From Pleodorina starrii (lineage: Eukaryota > Chlorophyta > Chlorophyceae > Chlamydomonadales > Volvocaceae), in the NCBI GenBank assembly GCA_030267565.1, contig BRXU01000010.1, positions 1,484,501 through 1,548,500 of the forward strand: a stretch of DNA of 64,000 bases. Direction: 5' to 3'. This document shows, one piece after another, positions 47,573-59,700 of this stretch. The translations under genes were made by a program, and so were the position numbers. The stretch's first letter is position 1. Each line of letters opens with the position of its first letter. A model generated the notes under the pieces. That model did not search any database. It worked only from the letters and a program-made list of their open reading frames with translations, and was not told the DNA's origin.

Positions 47573-50500
47573 TTACTTGCTGCCGGCCGCGGCCTCAGAT
47601 GCCTCGTTCTCCTCCAGGGCCTCCTCGCCCACCAGGTGCCAGTCCTCGCTTGCGCCGGAATGCGGGGTGTCGGTCCCGCAACTGGCTGCTTTAACCGCGG
47701 CCCCACAGCCGCCGATGCCGCTGTCCTCGTCAACCGTGAGCGGGATCATGGTCAGCGGCTCGTCCAGCCGGGCGGCTCCTGGTGCCGTCAACATCTCGCT
47801 GGAGGACATGGCCTCCAGAAAGGCGCGGCTGTAGTCGAACGGCATGGCTGCGGGGAGAGGAGGAAACGGGGTCCGCAACTCACAGACCGGCATCAGACCA
47901 GTGGCCGCCATCGTGGCTGCAAGGTGTCGTATCGATGGCGGTGCAAAGTGACAAAGTGCAGCCGCCTAGGGCCCAGGCGGAGCCCTGCTTGCCTCTTGCA
48001 CGACATAACCGGCGGAATGCACACACCGCGGAGCACCCTGGCGCCCTCTACAGCGACCCGGCGTGCAGTGCCGCTACCCGGCCGCCAACGACGTATGCCC
48101 AGGCATGCCTCAACTTACTTGAATAGGAGGAAGATGCACACGCCGAGGAGCCGGACACCACCGCCCCGGCGCCCAGGGAGGTGCCGCTGTCGACTTCACC
48201 GACAGCAAGCACCGGCGACGGCGGCGGCAGTGCGGCGTCCGGCACGCCGCCGGGCCCGGCCACCAGCTCCCTCTGCTGCGGCTGCTGCGCTGGCGCCTCA
48301 TGCTGCTCCCAGCCCGACGCCTGCACAGCGTCGCCGGCCAGGCGCTGCAGGGAAGGAATAACTTGGGCGCCCGGGGCGTTCCCTGCTCCAGCCCCCATCT
48401 GCAGCGATGCGGCCGCATCGTGCGATGGAATCGAATCGAGCGTGTAGGCAGCGACGCCGCTCTCGCCGGACGCTACATCTTGCGCAAGGGGCTGAGCAAA
48501 CTCGGCAGCCGGCAGGGCCACCTCCACCTCGCCCTCCGCCGCATCGTCAATGTCCGGAATGCTAGACACGGACGAGCTGCTGGACGGCGTCGCCGCTGCC
48601 TGGGGCGCTGCGGGCGCATCCTCAACCCCGGCCGCCGGGACTGCGGGCACGCACCCAGCCTCCTCATCCGCGCCACCTCCCACCTCGTCCGGCGCCTGCT
48701 GCACCGCAACCGCCGCCTGCTCCTCGCCCTGCTGCTCCTCGCCCTGCTGCTGCTGCTGCGCCTCCTCAACGGCGCCGGCCGGCTCCTGCTCCTGGAGCTC
48801 CTCCCCCTGCTTCTGCTGGGGGAGCTCCTGGCCGTACTCGCCGCTGCCGCCGTCGGAATCGATCTCGAGGTCGTCCTCGTACACCTCGACCTCGTCCATG
48901 AGGCCCGCAGCGCCGCCCGGCACCGCGCCCTCCGCATCGCGCTGCGCTGCCTGCGCCCGGGTCACCAGGTCGTCTAGACGAGCCAGGTAGCCCTCCACGG
49001 CCGCCAGCGCGGAGCTGCGGCACTCGGCGCCCCGGCTGCTGGCCGCCAGCGCGGCGGTCATGACGCTCAGGTACCTGCCTCCCGGGGGACATGGGGCGGC
49101 CACAACGGCAATACACGGCGGAGAAGGCAGCCGGGTGATCGTGGTGGCGGCAAGAGCGCTCAGTGCTCAGTGGACAAAGGATGTAGCTGGGAGGGCGAGC
49201 AACGCCGAGCACTAACCCACATGGCACCGTTGTGTGACAAGAATGGCCGATCGCAGGGGGTCCATTGATCCAGTGGCTGTCCCAACATCGCATTAGCTTC
49301 TAATCCAGCCCAAGCTGGTGTACTCCTCCTCTCCTCTCCTCTACTCTCCTCTCCCCGTAGACAACGCATGCCCCGCGGTGCCCCGCCCCGTCCCGCCCAC
49401 GCAGCCCGCGCGACGCACCTGTCACCATAGTCGCGGATGCGCTCCTTGGCGGCCGCCAGCTGCCGCTCCACCAGCGCCTCCACGTAGGACGCCAGCGCCC
49501 GCTCGCTGGCAGTCACCGCGCCGTCCACCAGGCCTGCCAGGCGCAGCCATCGCGGGTCGGACAGCGCCACATACGGTGGATAGCGTGTCAGTGCCGCAAC
49601 ATAACGGTAAACAGGGTTCGCTCACTAGCCTTCCGTACGCGTTCACTACGGCTCGGTGCTGCAAGCACCGAGGTGCTTGCGACATAACGCAGCAGCCCGC
49701 AGGGCAACGCCAGGGGCAGGGGCGGCAAGAAACGCGGGCGGCGCCCTGGAAAAGCTTCGGGCGGCGGCGGCGGCGGTCACGGGGATATGAGCTCAAGCGA
49801 TTTAGAGCCGAGGCAGCTTGACTGGAATCCTCTCCTTGCGACCAGCGCGGTGACCCGCGGCCTCAGCGCGCGCCCCCTCACTCCCTCATTTCCCTCAAGC
49901 CCTGCTGCATCCCCCCCACCCGTTCGTAGCCAATCGCCCCTGGACCCACCGATGAAGTGGTTTGCGATCTCGTCGGGTCGCAGCGAGTAGACGGTGGCTG
50001 TGTAGGTCTCCACCACCGTTCGGGTGCGGGGCACGTCCACCCAGTAGCCGCCCCACCGGCACAGCGACGGCGGACCCTGGGGCTGACGGAACACGCGCTC
50101 CGTGGTGGTGCGGGCGCCCACCCGGATGTGCTTCTCGGTGCTCTCGCGGATGCCTGAGCGGGCGAGGGGAAGGGAGCAGCAGCAGCAGAGGCAGACGCAG
50201 CTTGGCGGCCCCGGACCCGGATCCAGCGAACCGCAACACACGCACTACAAGACCACCGGCAGTTACGCGAACGACAGGCGTGTGGTAATGCAGCGGGCAA
50301 CGGCAACGCGTGATGCTTCGGAGATGCAGACCACTGGCGGCGGCCACCCGCGCGGCCAAGGCCTCCCACGGAAGCCGGGTGCGCTGCCGGCGCCACCGGT
50401 TACACTTGCCAACCACCTCGGTGGCAAGACGCCATACTCCGCCTGCCCTCACGCGCTGGCCCTGAACCCAAGCAACTGCGTCGATCACAACGGCAGCGCA

Positions 50501-53500
50501 CATCTTTGTCAACCGCCGCAACATTCCGCGTGGCACGGTCCTTAACCGCGTGGCACATCCCAACCTCCCCCCCCGCCGCCCACATGACCGCTCACCCTTC
50601 TCGATGAGCTCCTGCACGTCCGAGTGCAGCTGCTCCGCAGAGGGCGGCCTCAGCCGGATATCCGCCGCCGCCAGCTGCACGCCCAGCGCCTCGCTGACCG
50701 CCCCCTCCACCCGCCTGCTGAGTGCCGCCAGGTGGCCGTTGAGGGCGGACAGCAGCTCGGAGTGGCGGCTGGCGGCGCAGGCCTCCAGCACCCCCCAGAA
50801 GTCGTACACCTCTGAGTGGATCTGGCGGAGGCAGAGGGGAAGGCGAAGGCGGGGGTATGTGAAGATTAGTCGCAAAAAAGAGAGGTGGAGGGAAAGTCAA
50901 GGCAGGAAGGCTCGGAGACAGTGCTGGACAGATCTGGGGTTTCCAGTGGGGCTGTAAGGTCCTGAAACCGAAAGCCACCTTAACCGGTACCCGGTGGCCG
51001 TGCCAAACCAAAGTGCCCGGCGTCCGTGAAGACGGGGTGTGAAAAACCTTTCGTATGAGGCCGCACCAGCTGGTCTAGCCATGGCGCAAGCCGCCTGGAC
51101 CCTGGAGGCGCAAACGCCATGTCCAGCTGCAGCGCAGTGCCAGCGACCGAACTCCCCCCCGGGCTCGCTCCCAGCTCGCATAGCGCCAGCGGCAGTGCGC
51201 CACCCGGCCCTCCGCGGACGCTGCCCCGCCGCACCGCAACCCACCTGGCCCATGAGGTCATCGTGCAAGTCCAGCAGCAGCGCCTGAAGCTCCTCCCGAC
51301 TGCGGCTGCGGGCCTCCGGCACCAGGCTGGGACCGGACCCGGCGGGCTGAGGCGGCAGGGCGCTGCACGAGGCGGTGAACATGGACAGGAACTTCTCGCG
51401 CACACGGTGCCAGCGGCTGGTGGGCGGGGTGCCGGGGGAGGGGGCGGTGTGGGGCGGCTGCGACGGCGGGGCCCGCGCGTCCGTGTCCAGCGTTTGGACG
51501 ATGTGGGTGAACAGGCGGCGGCGCAGCGTGTTGAGGTGGGCCTTGATCTGCGGGGGTCAGATGGGGTTTAGATGGGGGTGGGCAAAGGAAATTAGGTTGG
51601 GTTGAAATGGCGTGAGTCGACGAGGCGCGGCGAGGTGGAGGGTGGTGATGGACGGCAGGATGGGCGACGGACGCAAAAACCCCCGGCCCCTGCTCGACCA
51701 CCTCGTCCGTGACCACTAGCAGGACCGCCCATACCCCAGCAAAGACACACCCACCCGCGAAGCAGCGATGCGACAGGCCCAGCAGAAACAAAACAGCTTT
51801 CGTTCTCAATTCCGCAGTCCCGCAAAGACGCCCGCCCGCGTGGCCGAACCCTCTTCTGCCACCGGCCCTTGCCACCGCCTGCCCCTGCCCCTGCCCGCCC
51901 ACCCGCCTCCCGCGGTCCTCACCTCGGCCACCACCTCGGCCTGCACTGCGTCCGTCCTCGCCCGCACCTCCTCGAACGCCACCGACGCCTCCGCCAGCTC
52001 CCCCCGCAGCCCCTCCACCTGCTCCTGCAGGGCCGCCACGTTGCGGTGCAGACAGCTGCGGCAGGCCAGCGCCACGTTGCGCACCTGCGCCGGCAGGACA
52101 CAGGGCCACACACACATACACCCACATACATCCTCACATACACGCACGTATGCAAACATGTACATTCGTACACAGTGCAGTGGGCGAGAGCGGGCAGAAG
52201 CAGGCTGACTTCGTGCGTCCCACCTAACGCGTGCGGTTCGAGCCGGCGCACGTAGCAGGCACAATGCCGCAGTAGTCGTCAAGAGTGTGAGTCGCCACAG
52301 TCACGCCCCCCAAAAGCCCTCAGCATTGCCCAACCCACACGTACGCCCGAGCGACCGACGTCTAATGGCCACACAGCGCGCAGTCTCACCGCAGCAGTGT
52401 CCGCCCCGCCCCGTCCCACCCCGTTCCGCCGGTCCGCGAAAGGGTCAAGCCGGCCAACCAGATTCCGTTGCCCCACCTCCCGTCCCCCTGCCCCTGCCCC
52501 GCCCTCTAGCGGTCCTCTCCTCTCCTCTCCCCTCCTCTCCCCGGCCCCCCCAGCCCACAACCCACCTGCGCCAGCAGCCGTGTGAGGTCGTCCGCGGTGG
52601 CCAGCAGCTTGACGGAGCCCGCGTGCGCCGCCAGGAAGGTCAGCACCCGGCCCTCCAGATCCAGAATGCCGCTGCCCTCCAGCAGACACCCGGCAGCGGC
52701 ACGGACCTACGAGCAAGTACACACCCGCACGCGCGCGGGCGGTTGAGAGAATAAAAACATGCGAGATACGTCGTTGGTGGTTGATGCAATGCAGCAGCCG
52801 GCCCTCTGTAAGAAGCCATCAGAGCAAAGATCGTTATCAGTGGCGGCCGCGGGTCAGCAGCAGCAGCAGCACCGGCAGCAGCAGGCGGCAGCGTGTGTGG
52901 CACAGCATAGTCTCTTCTCCTGGGAGAGCAGCGAGGCCCCTGGTGGGTGCGACCTTGCTGCTGTGGCTGGAACGTTCGACCGACACACACTACACCAAAC
53001 AGGGGCGATCGGGGGCAGCAGGAGCAAGGAGGAGCCAACACCCGCACCTGCTCATTCGAGGGTCCTGCCGCCGCCCCACCGCGCACGCCAAAGCCACCGA
53101 AGCCGCCGCCCCCAAACGCCCCGAATGCCAGCCGCTGGAAGCGCTTGAGCGCCTCCGGACTTGCCCGGCCGCCCAGCACCAGCCTGGCTAGCAGCGCGTT
53201 GCGGGCGGACAGCAGCAGCACCTGGTCGGGGTGCAGACGGAACGGCGCAGCAGCCGTCGCAGCGGTGGGGCCGCCGCTGGCGGGGCTGCCGGGCGCTGCG
53301 GCGGTGGCTCCGCCCGATGCCGAGCTCGCCCGAGTGGGCGTGCCCAGGGAGGCGGCGGAACTGAGGGAGCCCGAGCTGCCGGTGGCCAGTTGGGCGCCTG
53401 CTGCTGCTGGCGGTGGGGTTGGTGGTGGGTGCGCCGCAGCTCCGGTCGGTGCATCTGCGCCCCCCAGCTGCCGCGTGACCAGGTCTGCCACGTAGTTGCG

Positions 53501-55862
53501 GACCTCGTCGGGGTCGAGGCCCTCGGAGGTCTCGCTGGCGTCCACCTGGGCGGGAGGACAGCAAGTGGGGGCGGGTGGTGCGGGTTTTTCCGTAGGGTGC
53601 ATTTCCAGTGCCATGTACTTGGGGGTTGGGGTGGGTGGGGTTGGGTTGGGTGGGCGGAATGGCGGGCGCAGGGGGGCTGGGGGCTTGATGGGTGGAGCCG
53701 CGACATGCACGAGGCAGCGGCCGTGTACCCGTGTTCCTGCTGCCAGAGCCGACATCCAGGAGGGGGCCGCCGAGACGGAGAATTGGACGCCCCAGGCGCG
53801 GCACGTGCGGGCAGGCCTCGGCTGCCTTCGGGTCAGGAGGTACCACGGAGGACGGTGGACAGGGAAACCGCCTGGGGGAGCCGCGTTGAATCTGCGGCGT
53901 GCGTCTCCCCAGATGACGGCCCCATCAGGCCCAAGGGCTGCACGTGCCTCGGCGGTGGTGGACAACGAAGGACAGGGGGTTGCGCCGCTGCGCACCCCGC
54001 CAGCCGCACCTTGTTGATAACGAAGAAGAGGCGGCTGCTGAGTCGGGCCACCAGCTGCGGGTTGATGGCCCTCAGTCGGCGGAACAGGCCCTCCTCCTCC
54101 GCCGTCTTGAGCTTGGTGTAGTCCAGCAGGTACAGCACGCAGTCCACACCCTCCAGCAGCCGCTCAACCTGGGCGGGGGGGGGGGAAACAGAAAACGGCC
54201 CGGAAGGGAGGGGGGGAGGGGTAAAAAGAAGATACCGCAGCGGAGACGGAGACGGCGTTAGGGGGGAGGGGGAGGGGGGCCAGGAAAGGGAAAGGGGGAG
54301 AAGAGGAAGGGTCAAACATGATTATTGGGGTAGGAAAACGGAAGCGGGCGTGCCGGAGGTGGGCCTGTGGAAAGAGGAGACCAGACGAAAGCTCTGGCAA
54401 CCAGATGTGGTACCAAGAGGTCCGGTGCTCCCCACAGCCGGCTCTGCTCTGGCCCCCGGCCCCCCGGCCGAAACTACCGTTCTCTAAGGCCTGAACCATG
54501 CGACCCATCTTGAGCCCCGAATGGTCCTGGTCGCGCACAGCCCCGCTTCCTTCCGCGTATGCCCTCTTCGCCTCCCCTCCCCGCCCCTCCCCTCCCGCCA
54601 CCACCACCAGCCTGTCAAATTTCCGTTTTGGACTTTCAAACTCTTCCTCCCCCGGGCCTTGTTCCCCTCCCACCTGGTGCTTGAGCTGCTCCTCCCCCGC
54701 CTCGTTGGGCCCCGGAGTGTCCAGCAGCGTCACCCGACCGAACTCGGGGCCGTATCCCTCCAGGGCCACGAGCGGCGCGGAGATGTGCAGCACGGACGCA
54801 GCACTGCCGGCAGCGCCGCCACCCCCAACGGTGCCCGAGACCCCACCGCTGCTGCCGCTGCCGCCGGCGCCGTCGGCCACCAGATCGGTCGTCATCATCG
54901 TGAGGCCGCCAGAGGGCTGCGGCAACAGAGGTCCGCTGCTGGTGCGTGCGGCGCTGTTGAGCTGCTGCAGGCGGGCGCGGATGGCGGCCTCGCCGCGGGC
55001 CAGGGTCTTGCCGCCGGCGGCGTCGCGGAGCAGCGGCTCGCGCGCGGACGGGTCGTGCGTCATGCGGCAGATGCGAGCGGTCTCGGGGACGTTGTTCATA
55101 GGGAGCACCTCCAGGCCCATCAGCGCGTTGAGCAGCGTGGATTTGCCTGTGAGGGGGGTTATGTGGGTGAGAGAAGGGGCGGGACATCGGGTTGGCGACA
55201 ATTGCAAAGGGTCGGTATCAGGGTGGTCTGAACGGTCCAAATGACTGAACGAAGAGTCGGTGTTTGTTTCGTAACAGCGTGATTGGGGTCGTTGTAAGGG
55301 GTCCAAGGGTGGACGCGCGGTTCGTGGGACAGCCCGAGGTCAGGCCCGCGGTACCTTTGTGCTTTCCCCAAAAAGCCGCAAGAAGTTACAAATGCTAATT
55401 GGAGTGCGCTTGCACGGTACATGTTGTCTGTCAAGACGTTGGCGCGAAGTAAGTGGAAACTGTTGCCCCACGCGAAACACTTCAGCTCAGTGCCAACGGA
55501 AGCTCTTCCCTTCGGCGCTTACAACAACCCTGCCAATATGACGACATGAATGCATCGCTCAGATGAGCTAAAAGCTCAAACACGCAAAGAAACGCACCCG
55601 ATTTCGTGAGGGCAAGCACGGCAACTGAAAGCGCATTCTCTTCGTGGCGCCGCTTTAGCTCGTAGTAGCCCTGCCAAAAGCGCTGCAGCTCGACATCAAT
55701 AACTCGACGAGCCTCCTCGTTCTCTTCATCGTCCGACGCCCCGGTGGAGTGCTCTTGAGATGTTAGGTCCGCGAGCAGACCACCGACGTCACCCAGGAGA
55801 GCGTCGATCGACCTGCGTGTCGCTGCAAGTACACCGCTGGCGGCCGAGGCTGAGGATGCCAT
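47573..55862 (-). CDS. Large dynamin-family GTPase with acidic C-terminal tail
   Basis: Probable membrane-remodelling GTPase. Exons: 55862-55598, 55146-54674, 54168-54010, 53545-53048, 52706-52566, 52084-51923, 51547-51245, 50821-50596, 50153-49950, 49620-49419, 49074-48119, 47847-47573; all in phase, 1287 residues. GTPase motifs: P-loop ALTKSGKST at 84-92, G3 DTPGPNEAG at 231-239, G4 NKVD at 298-301. The phrase TPGPNEAG and the overall layout recall dynamin-like proteins such as bacterial CrfC/YjdA rather than classical dynamin. The first P-loop glycine is Ala84, and an intron splits the P-loop codon for Gly89. A Gly/Ala/Ser insertion (about 170-215) separates G1 and G3. Helical segments (500-880) follow, including FIANPVYRY and YPPYVALSDPRWLRL, then a Glu/Gln/Ala-rich acidic tail (about 920-1190) and a short conserved-looking end (MPFDYSRAFLEAM). 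No pleckstrin or transmembrane segment is evident. The location is unknown. Confidence 0.78.
52094..52165. repeat. CA/CATA microsatellite in a dynamin-like gene intron
   Basis: Irregular (CACA)/(CATACA) simple repeat inside the intron 52085-52565 of the dynamin-like gene. A similar CA-rich patch next to a C-run is at 4674-4720 in the FLA8 3' UTR. Confidence 0.8.
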
Positions 55863-56753
55863 CGCTGGGCTCAGACGGCAGCGGACCCAGCTGAGGGGTG
55901 GGTTTTGAGGCTAGTCGACCAGGCCGGAACGAAACCCTTGACGGGGGAGAAGATCGAACGAGCCGGCACAAGTAGCTAAGCGATCAGAAACATCCGAAGT
56001 AAATGGCTGTCGTGTCCAAAAAGCACTTATCCAGACAGCTCAGCGTGCGGCGACGTCTTAACTGCTGTAGACGGCTTCGGTTAGGACAGTCGTGACTCTT
56101 CTGCACAAATCGCCTGCGGTCAACCTACTGAACCAGTGACAAGAAAGCTCTTTAGTTGCATTCAACGGCATCGAGGCAAAAAAAAGCAACCGGAACATGT
56201 ACGGCGACTGCCAGCATGGCCGACAGTCTGTTTCATTTTCGGCCTACCTCGGGTCAATTTGCCGACATCAGCCTTGGGAAGCTCAAAGCGCACGTCAGTA
56301 CTCGGCATCTTTGTGTGCATATGTCGTTGGCTAGGCCGCGGCCCACAACGGAACATACGCGAACGACGCAGTGTTTTCCTTGCTCTTTTCACCACACCTG
56401 TTTGACGTTTTGGTTATCACGAGCTTAATAACTATGGCGTCATTAGGTTATCCTTTCAGACGGAACAATGTAGTCAAAGGTGTTGTGATTAGTTCATAGT
56501 TGAACAACGAGCTCGCTGAGCGCTACAGATTAGCAGCGTGGAGCGCCTGTGCTAACCGCCATTGTTCGCCACTCCACTGTCAGCGGACTGACCGGCAAGC
56601 TTTGACGGCTTTCCACGGAAAGCGACGGGCAGCCATCGCTGTCTCGTGCTGATCACAATGCACCGTCCGATGGAATCCTGTTAAACGCCGGGAAGGGCAC
56701 TTAGATTGCCGTCAAGTGCGCTGCGGCTTGCGCCAGCGGCACACCCCGACACC
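55863..56753. promoter_or_regulatory. Divergent promoter region, dynamin-like and CSPP-like genes
   Basis: The 891 bp between the two divergent start codons must hold both promoters and 5' UTRs. Open frames at 56136-56428 show no family motif. No clear core-promoter element was identified. Confidence 0.5.
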
Positions 56754-59700
56754 ATGCGACCCCCACAAGCTGACCAAATGCGGGAGCTCATGGGGGCAGC
56801 CAATCTGAGCTCCACGGCGGAGATCAAGGTATGCAGAGCTGCACGGGCTTGAATCCCCGGTTGCTTGGCGCTCTGTGCCCGGGTTCGGAGCGCCTTCCCT
56901 GCCCGCCTCACCCTGCCTACCCACGCCCGCCCTGCCTCCGCGTCCCCTCTTCCTGGGTTTCCATGACGCACTTCCGGACTTGCGGATGTCGGACTTAGGC
57001 TGCCAAAAAGGCCGCCAAGGCCAACTATGCAGCGGAGCTACAGGCGCAGATGCGGGCGAACGAGGAGGCCAAGCTGCGGGAGAGGATGGAGCGGATGGGG
57101 ATTGCGCCGCCGCCGCCGCTGCAAGCTCCGCCCCAGGGAGGGATGCTGGGCGGCGGCGGCCCGGCGTCCCCGGGCGGCATGGGAGGCGGCGTGATGGGCT
57201 TCGGGCAGGCGTCGCCGCCGGGCGCCCCACCTGTGGCTCCCCCGCCCTTCCAACCTGGACAGCCGCCGCCAGGTGGGGCACGGACGGGTGCTGTCTGGAT
57301 GAAGCGCCTGCGTTGCCATATGGGTTGTGTGGGACCAACAGGTTGACGGCGGGGGCTGTAGCCAGGGACCATGGGTCTGTATCAAGCCGGGCGCTGCGGC
57401 TGAAAACTGGGCGAGATAAGGCTGGGAGGGCGGGCGCGGCGGCCATGCTTAGCGACGGCGGGACGCTTTCCCCGCTGCTCCAATGCACGTCTCCCGCAGT
57501 GTGGCTTGGCAGCTCCAGAAACCAACCTTGCGGCACCGGCCCATGCGGCACCCATCCTTTTCTTCCGCTCGCCGCAGCGTTTCCTGTGCAAGGGGGGCCG
57601 CCCCCGTACAACGGCAGCCCAGGCGGTGGTGCGGCGCCTCCGCCCATGTGGAGCCAGCCGCCGCCGTACCAGCCCCTCCAGCCTCAGCCCTCCTACCCGC
57701 CGGGGATGCCGCCCCCCTACCAGCCGCCGGGCTTCCCGGGGAGCATGTACGGCATGCCGCCCTCCAATTCCTCCCCGCCCCCGGCGTACGGTGGTGCCAA
57801 CGGCTACGGCGCGCAGCCGCCCAGCTTCAACAGCCCACCGCAGCCCAGCTTCGGCATGCCTGGCGTCGGTGCATACGGTATGCCTCCGCAAGGCCGCGGC
57901 TACGCGCCTGCCGCCCCGCCGCCGCCGCTGCTGCCCGGCCCCGCTCCCCCTCCCGGCGCCCCCGGCCGCGACACGCTCCAGCGGATGGAGCAGCAGGCCA
58001 AGAAGGACCAGTACCGTCAGGAGCTGGAGGCGCAGATCCGGGAGCGGGAGGAGCGCAAGGCGGTGGAGAAGGCGCGGCAGCGGGAGGAGGACATGCGGAA
58101 GGAGGCGGAGATGGCGGCGGCGGCGGCGCGAGACGCCATGGGTCGCGGCGGCGGCGGCGCGCCGCTGCGTGACGCTGCCGGCAACGTAATGGCAAACCTG
58201 CGCGGGGCCATGCCTGGCGGCGGCATGGGTGGCATGGGCATGGGTGGGCCAATGAGCCCGGGCGGCATGGGTGGCATGGGTATGGGACCGCCGCAGCCCC
58301 CCATGGGAATGGGCATGGGAATGGGCGGCATGATGCCCCCGCCGCCTCCGCCACCGCTGGTGGGCTCACCGCCCCGCGGCGGAGACATGATGGGAGGCGG
58401 CCCCATGATGATGATGGGAGGGCCTCCCCCAATGATGGGCGGGGGCCCTCCGGCCATGATGGGCGGGCCGCCGCCGCTGGTGGGGTCGCCGTCGGCCATG
58501 GGGCCGCCGCCGGGGATGATGGGCATGGGCATGGGCGGCCCCATGGGCATGGACGGCGGCGGCGGGCCCATGCCCCCCGGCGCGATGCCCAACTTTCGGT
58601 TCCGCAGTGACAACCCCTACATCACCCCCAAGGAGCTGGACAACAAGCAGCGCCAGGCCAGGGAGCTGCAGGAGGCGCTGGAGCAGCAGATACAGGTGGG
58701 GGCGGGAGGGGGGGGCGGGGGGTGGGCGGGCGGGGGGTGGGCGGGCGGGTGGGGGAAGCAACGTAGCAGCCAGTTCGGACCGGCCTGGGCGGGAGGCGTG
58801 GGAGGGCGTGGCCGATCACACCGGGGGCGGCGGTGAGTGAGTGTCTCGAAGACCAAGCCGCGGGGCACTCCGCACGGCCTCGGTTCGAAGCCCAAGGCTT
58901 CCCTGGGGCGATTGGGGCTGCGGCTGCGGCCGCCAACACCCTGCTGCACACGCTTCTCTTTTAAGACACGCGCTCACGCCGGATAGGGACTGTGTTCGTT
59001 TCCCCTGACACCAAGCCCCGCTGGGTCCTCTCTTACCATCACCCGCTCCCACCACCCGCTTCCACCTCTGGTGCGCCCTCACAGGAGAAGCGGCGGGCGA
59101 AGGAGCTTGAGAAGCACCGGGAGCTGGCGGAGATGGAGCGCGAGGAGGCGAGGTTCCGAGCCGGCATGGAGCAGCAGGGGCAGCGCGGCGGGCCGCAGGA
59201 CGGCGGACCGGGCGGCGACGGTCGCAGCAAGGAGGACGTGCTGGCGGACGCGTGGGAGAAGGCCCGGCAGGAGGCGGAGGAGCTGCGGAGGAACAAGTTC
59301 GCGGCAAAGCGCGGCGCCGGCGGTGTCAGCCGTGGCGCTGGTGGCGGTGGCATTTCCTGGGCGGACGGGCCCGGCGACGGGCCGGAGCCGCCGCCGCCGC
59401 CGCTGCAGCCACAGAACTCATCGCCGCCGCGGCAAGGCGGCGCGGGCTTCGGGGATTCGTTCCCGCCACCGCCGCCAATGATGATGGGGTCGGTGGCGGC
59501 GGCGGCAGCGGGGCGGCCCTCCACGCCGCTCGTGGTGGAGAAGGTACGGCAGGTGGCGGCGGCGGAGCTGGCGGCGGTTAAGCAGGAGCTGGTGGCGGAG
59601 GCGGCGCAGCTTCGGGAGGTGGTGGCGGCGCAGGGGCAGCAGGTGGCGGCGCTCAAGTCGCATGCGGAGCGGATGGAGGCGGAGGCGGAGCGGGCCCGGG

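Noticed and set aside
54498..55244. 248-codon plus-strand frame over the GTPase exon
   Set aside because: Antisense to conserved GTPase motifs; composition is a Pro/Ser/Arg shadow.
58017..58613. 198-codon minus-strand Gly/Pro/Met frame
   Set aside because: The complement of a Met/Gly repeat reads as Pro/Met/Ile; it is a shadow of the CSPP-like coding exon.
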